Below are positions 54,533-64,000 of a stretch of DNA of 64,000 nt, in pieces. Made by a program: the position numbers and the translations under genes. The stretch is from an uncultured Pelagibacteraceae bacterium (lineage in GTDB: Bacteria > Pseudomonadota > Alphaproteobacteria > Pelagibacterales > Pelagibacteraceae): the NCBI GenBank assembly GCA_902614355.1, contig CACMKP010000003.1, positions 36,120 to 100,119 of the forward strand, given 5' to 3'. The notes below the pieces were generated by a model. The model made no database searches and was not told where the DNA came from. It saw only the letters and a list, made by a program, of their open reading frames with translations. Each line of letters starts with the position of its first letter. Position 1 is the stretch's first letter.

Positions 54533-54914
54533 CAGATGAGCAATTTTTTAAGATTTCTAGTTTCTCAATTTTTAAAGTTATTTTACCTATTCTCTGGTCT
54601 TTAAATAGTTCATCAAATACAGCCTCAGCTAATGTCTCTAAAAAATTATAATGTTTCTTTTTTACTAAGTTCTTTATTAATTTTACCACCGTGCCATAGT
54701 TTACAATTGATTTAATGTCCTTATCATTAGTTGGTTTTTTGTCTTCATAATCTATTTCTAAGCTAAATTTTATTTTTTGTGCTTTTACTTTCTCAAAATC
54801 ATAATAACCAAGTTTTAAATCTAAAATTAGTTCGTTGATTAAAATTTTTTTTTCGTAATTAAAAAGAGATTTTGTTTTATTAATCTTAACAATTTTAAAA
54901 TTATTTTTTGCCAT
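54489..54914 (-). CDS. folB: Dihydroneopterin aldolase family protein
   Basis: [41 protein letters not shown]. Confidence 0.8.
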   Translation of the reverse strand: MAKNNFKIVKINKTKSLFNYEKKILINELILDLKLGYYDFEKVKAQKIKFSLEIDYEDKKPTNDKDIKSIVNYGTVVKLIKNLVKKKHYNFLETLAEAVFDELFKDQRIGKITLKIEKLEILKNCSSVGIQISKKRSHDKL

Positions 54915-54917
54915 CAG

Positions 54918-55826
54918 CTAAATTCTTGATTTAATATAATTTTTTATTTCTGAATTATAATACTGGAAACAAGTACCTTGGTCCATATTATGCCCTTTCT
55001 TGATAGGATCTGTCTGATTTTTTCCCTTCTTTTTACATTTTTTCCCATTAATTTTAAAATCATCTGAGATAACTATTCTTTTCATGCCAGGTATATCTTC
55101 CAGCCAGTCTGATAGTAATCCCTCATAATTATCTTTTGGATGGGTGAAGGCTAGTAGCGGTACTTTCAAATTTTTAATTTCATCATTAAATTTTTCTCTA
55201 ACTTTATATGGTCCGGGTCTTTTTTTTTTGAATTTTTCTAAAGCTTTATCAGCTCCAAGTTTTTTAACTTTATATTGTTTTGTAAGCTGGCCAAAACATG
55301 CTTGCATATATGCTATTCCACCAGCCGCTTCATTTGGATGTCTCGAAAAAAAAAGTAAAGTTGTAAGACCTCCGCAAGAATGTCCAGTAACAAAAATTTG
55401 ATTTTTTGGAACGCCTAAAGAATTTAGTTGTTTTACTAATTGCAAATTAGCCTCAACCCTTTTGTCTATTTTTGTTTTTCCTACATATGGTTTATCTTTT
55501 GATATCCACCATTTTAATGGCATATCACCTTTTATTTTATGAGTACAAAGATTATAAACCATAATTTCTTTTCCATTTATTCTTTCGCCAACAAGTGAAC
55601 CTTGATTTCTAATTTGCCCATAATCGGTACAAGAGTTGCTTGCGCCATCAAAAGTATTTTGACCATGGTTGTAAATTAAAATAATTTTTTCTTCAGGTTT
55701 ATCTATTTTTGATAAAGCTGATACTGATAATTTTTTCGATAAAAATCCACTTTTGTTTATATTATGATCATTAGCATAAACAGTTGTTGCGAGGAATAGC
55801 GAGACAGTAAAAATTAAAAATCTCAT
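54918..55826 (-). CDS. Secreted alpha/beta hydrolase
   Basis: N-terminal signal peptide; FVTGHSCGGLTTLLF nucleophile elbow; IYNHGQNT. Confidence 0.75.
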   Translation of the reverse strand: MRFLIFTVSLFLATTVYANDHNINKSGFLSKKLSVSALSKIDKPEEKIILIYNHGQNTFDGASNSCTDYGQIRNQGSLVGERINGKEIMVYNLCTHKIKGDMPLKWWISKDKPYVGKTKIDKRVEANLQLVKQLNSLGVPKNQIFVTGHSCGGLTTLLFFSRHPNEAAGGIAYMQACFGQLTKQYKVKKLGADKALEKFKKKRPGPYKVREKFNDEIKNLKVPLLAFTHPKDNYEGLLSDWLEDIPGMKRIVISDDFKINGKKCKKKGKNQTDPIKKGHNMDQGTCFQYYNSEIKNYIKSRI

Positions 55827-56559
55827 TCTTTGCTACCTATAACATCGGGAGTTTGCCAACTCAAATTTTGACCACTATCAATTGCCAAAACTTGACCTGT
55901 AATAGAGCTATTTTCAATAAAAAATTTTACAGCTTTACATATTTCCTTAACATCCACTTGTTGTTTTAATGGTGTTGCTAAATATTGTTTTTTAAAATGT
56001 TTATCTGATTGTCTTTTATTCTTTAATGTGGGACCAGGTGCTATACCGTTTACACGTATTTTTGGTGCAAGACTCATGGCGCTAGTTTTTGTTAATGTAT
56101 AAAGTCCACTTTTACTTAGCGTATAAGAGAAGAAAAATGGAGTTAGTTTAAAAACTCTTTGGTCAATAATATTTATGATGTTGTTATTTTTGCCCCTAGT
56201 ATTCTTTGAAAACTCTTTTGACAAAAGAGCAGGGGCTTTAAGATTTGTTGAAAGATGCTTCTCCCAACTTTTTGAGTTAAAATTTTCTAATTTGTCATTC
56301 TCAAATATTGAGGCATTATTAATTAAGCAATCAAAAAATTTCATTTTGGATTTTGAAAATTTGATAATTTTTAAGATATCCTTTTCTTTGCTTAAGTCAC
56401 CTTTAACTAAATTTACTATTGATCCATATTTTTGTAATTTACTCTTTAACTTTTCGGCCTTGGATTTTGATTTATTGTAATGGATAATTATTTCTATATT
56501 CGGGCCAGATAACTCTTCAGCTATTGCAGCGCCAATTCTAGTTGCCCCTCCAGTGATTA

Positions 56560-56578
<19 letters not shown>
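55823..56578 (-). CDS. SDR oxidoreductase, FolM/pteridine-reductase-like
   Basis: [35 protein letters not shown]; next to folB. Confidence 0.8.
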
Positions 56579-59961
<3,383 letters not shown>

Positions 59962-59963
59962 CT

Positions 59964-60911
59964 TTATCTTTGATATAAAATTTTTTTTGCTGGAAGAGTT
60001 TTTTTGATCCAAGATTTTGGAATAGAGTTTAATCCTTTTAATGCTGCAAAATACGCACCAATAAAATTTGCTCTAGAACAATTACATCCACCAGCCTTAA
60101 TTGTTTTTAAAATAGCTCTTTGATAATTTGTTGAACTTAGTATTGCATGAATAGAGCTATTAAATGTACCTGGGTAACTGCATGCCATTCCTAGTTTTTT
60201 TACAATCAATGAGTGAGACTTTGATTTTAATTTTCTAATTTTAATTATGTCATTTATAATTATCTTAAAATTGCGACTATTCTTAAATCTTTTAACAAAT
60301 TCATTTATTGGATTTTTTGCACCTTTAAGAGCAAGATCTATAATGTGAAATTTTGCTAATGCATATTTGTGACTGATTTTTGAGATTGTTACAGTAGTGA
60401 TTATCTTTTCTAAACTTTTAAAGTCGTAACCATAAAGAAAATATGGAAGGCTGGCACAAAAACCATCTGACTCATTAACTTTAACCCCACCAGTAGATTT
60501 CTTTTTTAATTTTATATTTTTTACAGTTTCAATCACATTTTGATGAATCCAGGGTCCATTAATTATGCCACGCCAGTCTTTAACTTTTTTATATTTTGAT
60601 CTAAGTCCTAGATTCTTCCAATAAATACTTCCAGGGCCGAAATTTTTAAGAATATTTTTTTTAAAACGTTGGTTGATATCATCATGTCCCTCAAGCAGAG
60701 TTTTGAACATGACCTGACCAATTTCATTATATCCAGAAACTTTACCTGTTTTAATATTATAAAAAGGACTTTTATTTTCTTTTAAGAAAGAGAAATCTTT
60801 TCTTCCCTTTATGTAAGAATTCAGTTTTTTTTGATTATAAACCCAATGTAAAGGTCTCGCTGCAGCATCAGCTACAGTTGCACCTAAAAAAACATGAAGA
60901 TTATTTTTCAC
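59964..60911 (-). CDS. ADP-ribosylglycohydrolase / crystallin J1-like protein with altered metal motif
   Basis: FLGATVADAAARPLHWVYN; AGGCNCSRANFIGAYFAALKGLNSIPKSW. Confidence 0.75.
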   Translation of the reverse strand: MKNNLHVFLGATVADAAARPLHWVYNQKKLNSYIKGRKDFSFLKENKSPFYNIKTGKVSGYNEIGQVMFKTLLEGHDDINQRFKKNILKNFGPGSIYWKNLGLRSKYKKVKDWRGIINGPWIHQNVIETVKNIKLKKKSTGGVKVNESDGFCASLPYFLYGYDFKSLEKIITTVTISKISHKYALAKFHIIDLALKGAKNPINEFVKRFKNSRNFKIIINDIIKIRKLKSKSHSLIVKKLGMACSYPGTFNSSIHAILSSTNYQRAILKTIKAGGCNCSRANFIGAYFAALKGLNSIPKSWIKKTLPAKKILYQR

Positions 60912-60912
60912 G

Positions 60913-61857
60913 TTAGTGTGATAAGAATTTTTCCGCTTCTAAAGCCGCCATACAACCCATTCCTGCTGCAGTTACTGCTTGTCTAAATGTTTTGTCTTTA
61001 ACGTCACCAGCTGCATAAACACCAGGAATATTTGTTTCTGTTGAGTCTGGTTTTGTAATTAAATAACCCTCTTTATCCATTTGCAATTGATCTTTAAAAA
61101 GTTGAGTAGCTGGATCATGACCTATAGCAATAAAAACTCCGTCTAATTTAAGTTCTTCGATTTTATTTGTTTTAACATTTTTAATTTTAATTCCCTTAAC
61201 ATTTTTAGGGTCTTTATCTCCCACAACGTCTTCTACAACTGAGTCCCAAATAATTTCAATTTTTTTATTTTCCATTAATTTTTTTTGAAGCATTTTTTCT
61301 GCCCTCAAACTATCTCTTCTGTGGATTAATTTTACTTTTGACGCAAATTTTGTAAGAAACATCGCTTCTTCAACCGCTGCATTACCACCACCTACAACAG
61401 CAACTTCTTTATCTTTAAAGAAAAACCCATCACACGTAGCACACGCTGAAACACCAAATCCTCTAAAGTCTTGCTCAGATTTTAAATTTAGCCATCTTGC
61501 TTGAGCACCGGTTGAAATAATAATGCTGTCAGCAGTGTATTTCTGTCCAGTATCACCCATAGCTTCAAAAGGAGAAGTCTTTAAATTTACTGAACTAATG
61601 TGATCCTCTATCATCTCAGTTCCAACAGCTTTAGCTTGCTCTTTCATTTGATCCATTAGCCAAGGCCCTTGAATTACATCAGCAAATCCTGGATAATTTT
61701 CTACATCAGTTGTTGTAGTAAGTTGACCACCCGGCTCTGATCCATACACTAAAATTGGATTGAGCATTGCTCTTGCAGCGTAAACAGCGGCTGTGTATCC
61801 GGCGGGACCAGATCCAATTATTAACACTTTTGTGTGTTTAGTTGGATTTTGACTCAT
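60913..61857 (-). CDS. trxB: Thioredoxin-disulfide reductase
   Basis: IIGSGPAGYTAAVYAARA, CATCDGFFFKDK, VYAAGDVKD. Confidence 0.97.
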   Translation of the reverse strand: MSQNPTKHTKVLIIGSGPAGYTAAVYAARAMLNPILVYGSEPGGQLTTTTDVENYPGFADVIQGPWLMDQMKEQAKAVGTEMIEDHISSVNLKTSPFEAMGDTGQKYTADSIIISTGAQARWLNLKSEQDFRGFGVSACATCDGFFFKDKEVAVVGGGNAAVEEAMFLTKFASKVKLIHRRDSLRAEKMLQKKLMENKKIEIIWDSVVEDVVGDKDPKNVKGIKIKNVKTNKIEELKLDGVFIAIGHDPATQLFKDQLQMDKEGYLITKPDSTETNIPGVYAAGDVKDKTFRQAVTAAGMGCMAALEAEKFLSH

Positions 61858-61878
61858 ATGGAAGCTATATAGTGATTA

Positions 61879-62829
61879 ATGACTAAATTAAAAGGTTTAT
61901 TATTGACCGAGGGAATGCACGGTATGATTAGTCAGGTTGAAGGACTTGCAAAAGCTTTAGATCTTGATTTTATACACGAAAAAATTGAACTTGATAATTT
62001 TTGGAAGCTTATTCCACCAAAAATAACACCAATCAAAAGTTTTGTATTTAAAAATAATATTCTGCATGATTTTAATATTGTTATTTCTTGCGGAAGAAAA
62101 AGTGTAATACCATCAATTTACTTAAAAAAAAAATTTAAAGAAAAAATTATTAACATTCACATTCAAGATCCCAAAGTTTCTTTAACTAACTTTGATTTTG
62201 TTGTGGCTCCAGAACATGATGGATTAATAGGAAAAAATGTAATTTCGACTAAGGGAGCAATTCATTACTTGAGAGAAAATGAGTTGGATGAAAATACTTC
62301 ATATTTAAAACCAAAGATTAAGAAAGAAAAAATTGTCACTTTAGTTGTAGGAGGGCCTAATAAATATTATGACTATAAACCAAAAGTAGTAGAAGAAATA
62401 TTTTCAAAAATTAAACAAAATTTCATTAATAACGACTATCAATTAATATTTATACCCTCAATGCGAACTCCAAAAAATGTGATTGATAAAGCAAAAAATT
62501 ATTTTGATGACCATCAAATTATTGTTAGTGAAATTGATAAAAAAGCTTACTTATCTTCTTTAGGACTAGCAGATCATATTGTCGTTACATGTGACTCAAC
62601 CTCTATGATATCGGAGGCAGCAATCACTGGTAAACCGATTTATGTAGCGCATATGCCATATATAAAAAATAACTATAGATTTAAAAAATTTTTTGAAATA
62701 TTTAAGAAACTCAATATCATTAAAGATTTAGGTGACAATTTAGAAGTCTGGAAATATGAAAAACTTAATGAAACAGATAGAATATCAGGATATATAAAGA
62801 GCAAATTAAAAGACTATGACATTTCTTAA
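61879..62829 (+). CDS. ELM1-like (mitochondrial fission ELM1/DUF1022) GT-B-fold protein
   Basis: LLLTEGMHGMISQVEGLAKALDL, IHIQDPKVSLTNFDFVVAPEHD, VTCDSTSMISEAAITGKPIYV. Confidence 0.8.
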   Translation: MTKLKGLLLTEGMHGMISQVEGLAKALDLDFIHEKIELDNFWKLIPPKITPIKSFVFKNNILHDFNIVISCGRKSVIPSIYLKKKFKEKIINIHIQDPKVSLTNFDFVVAPEHDGLIGKNVISTKGAIHYLRENELDENTSYLKPKIKKEKIVTLVVGGPNKYYDYKPKVVEEIFSKIKQNFINNDYQLIFIPSMRTPKNVIDKAKNYFDDHQIIVSEIDKKAYLSSLGLADHIVVTCDSTSMISEAAITGKPIYVAHMPYIKNNYRFKKFFEIFKKLNIIKDLGDNLEVWKYEKLNETDRISGYIKSKLKDYDIS

Positions 62830-63478
62830 TTCTATATTAAATCAATCCAAAAAGTATGATTTCCCATTTGATCATTGGGAATATAATAATGCTTTAAGTG
62901 AAAATGCAATTCAGGAAATAATTACAGCAGATATACCAGATGTAAGCAAACATAACCTATCTTACGATGGCACAAGAGCAATCGATGGTGGAGCTGCAGA
63001 ATTTAGAGAGGGAATTGCATCTGGTGGTAAAGCAATAAAATTTAGATGCTTTGTTACAAAAGAAAACTCAGCACAATTTCCAAACTTAGTTAGATTTATA
63101 AATGAATTACAATCTAAAAAAACCTATGAGTCAATTTCAAAAATGATTAACAAAGATCTTTCCAATTCTTATGTAAGAGTAGAGGTTATCTGTGATCGTG
63201 AAGGTTTCTGGTTGAAACCTCACTGCGATATAAAAGAAAAACTAATGTCAGGACTAATTTTTGTAAATAAGGAAAATGAGTCTGAAGATTTAGGTACTGA
63301 TTTTTACAATAATAAATTAGAGAAAGTTAAGACAGTGCCATATAAGCATAATTATGGTTATTTGTTTTCAAGTGGCCCAAATACTTGGCACGGAATGGAA
63401 AAGAAAAAAATAGTTAAAGAGAGAAGATGTATTCAAGTAAATTATGTAACATTCAAAACTGATTGGAAAGTTGAATAA
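62816..63478 (+). CDS. Putative 2-oxoglutarate/Fe(II)-dependent oxygenase
   Basis: WLKPHCDIKEK HxD, GPNTWHGM distal His, RRCIQVNYV Arg. Confidence 0.7.
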   Translation: MTFLNSILNQSKKYDFPFDHWEYNNALSENAIQEIITADIPDVSKHNLSYDGTRAIDGGAAEFREGIASGGKAIKFRCFVTKENSAQFPNLVRFINELQSKKTYESISKMINKDLSNSYVRVEVICDREGFWLKPHCDIKEKLMSGLIFVNKENESEDLGTDFYNNKLEKVKTVPYKHNYGYLFSSGPNTWHGMEKKKIVKERRCIQVNYVTFKTDWKVE

Positions 63479-63504
63479 TATGTAATTTTAAAAAATTTAA
63501 TAAC

Positions 63505-63744
63505 TTAAAACAGACAAGAATAAGTTCCCAAAACAAATAATGTTGCAAAAGTAAAACATATACCAGAAACAGCTTTTACCTGATCACCATATTCATTAGG
63601 ATTATCTTTACTATAAAGTCTCCAGTAACCTTCATTATTATTTTTATTAGAAAAATTATCTAAACTATTTTCAATATATTCACTGATATCCGAGCTTCTA
63701 ACTGCATCGTGAAATTGGTTGCTTTTAAGGTTCTCTGTACTCAT
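63505..63744 (-). CDS. Hypothetical 79-aa protein with C-terminal TM segment
   Basis: ATG at 63744 (MSTENLKSNQF...); hydrophobic AVSGICFTFATLFVLGTYSCLF. Confidence 0.55.
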   Translation of the reverse strand: MSTENLKSNQFHDAVRSSDISEYIENSLDNFSNKNNNEGYWRLYSKDNPNEYGDQVKAVSGICFTFATLFVLGTYSCLF

Positions 63745-63883
63745 ATTTTTTTTTAATAATTCTAAAATAAAATAAAAAAAGAGTCCTAGGTAATATTTGT
63801 TAAAGTTACCATTTTGGGTCAAAAAGATTGATAAATCGTAATTATATATTGATAGTTGAATTTATTAATTTATTTAATTACCG

Positions 63884-64000
63884 ATGATTATAAAATATTT
63901 AAGTTTTTTGGTAGGTTTGATCTGGTCTTACTCTTTAATTAAAACACAATCTATTTTTAGTAAAAAAGCAGGTCTAATCTTTAAATTGTTTATCTCCAAG
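63884..64000 (+). CDS. Possible start of a membrane/secreted protein, runs off window
   Basis: ATG at 63884, 39 codons with no stop: MIIKYLSFLVGLIWSYSLIKTQSIFSKKAGLIFKLFISK. Confidence 0.35.
   Translation, partial: MIIKYLSFLVGLIWSYSLIKTQSIFSKKAGLIFKLFISK

Overview
The window is AT-rich, gene-dense and streamlined alphaproteobacterial chromosome. Gene content and codon usage look like SAR11/Pelagibacterales (inference, no search run). I see no CRISPR array, transposase, integrase, prophage or toxin-antitoxin island. The modules are: lipid A/Kdo (lpxL partial, lpxK, waaA, msbA), ubiA, a qor/pirin/DoxX cluster, a cytochrome c oxidase operon (coxB-coxA-ctaB-small ORF-ctaG-coxC-surf1) followed by thrC, a 12.5 kb minus-strand array (DUF721-dsbA-smc-F0 ATP synthase-crtI/B/Y-blh-ispH-thrB-rnhA), mutY, ccrM, rnhB, a UDG-like gene, ispE-tRNA-Gln-cca, petABC, ychF/pth/rplY/prs, lgt/ubiK, a MarR/OmpR/EnvZ regulatory set, ilvE, a uvrB-folM-like-hydrolase-folB-uvrC-pgsA run, aspC, trxB and an ELM1-like/2OG-oxygenase pair. 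The best leads are: (1) a complete 798-aa SMC that seems to lack the hinge domain; (2) a ccrM promoter with GANTC sites inside its own -35/-10 spacer; (3) retinal/carotenoid genes lying directly behind F0 ATP synthase genes; (4) a CCA-adding enzyme gene starting 3 nt after the CCA of a tRNA-Gln gene; (5) a pgeF gene with no ATG/GTG/TTG start, apparently using CTG; (6) divergent genes with back-to-back start codons and convergent genes sharing stop-codon tetramers; (7) enzyme homologues with altered active-site motifs (UDG-like, ADP-ribosylglycohydrolase-like).
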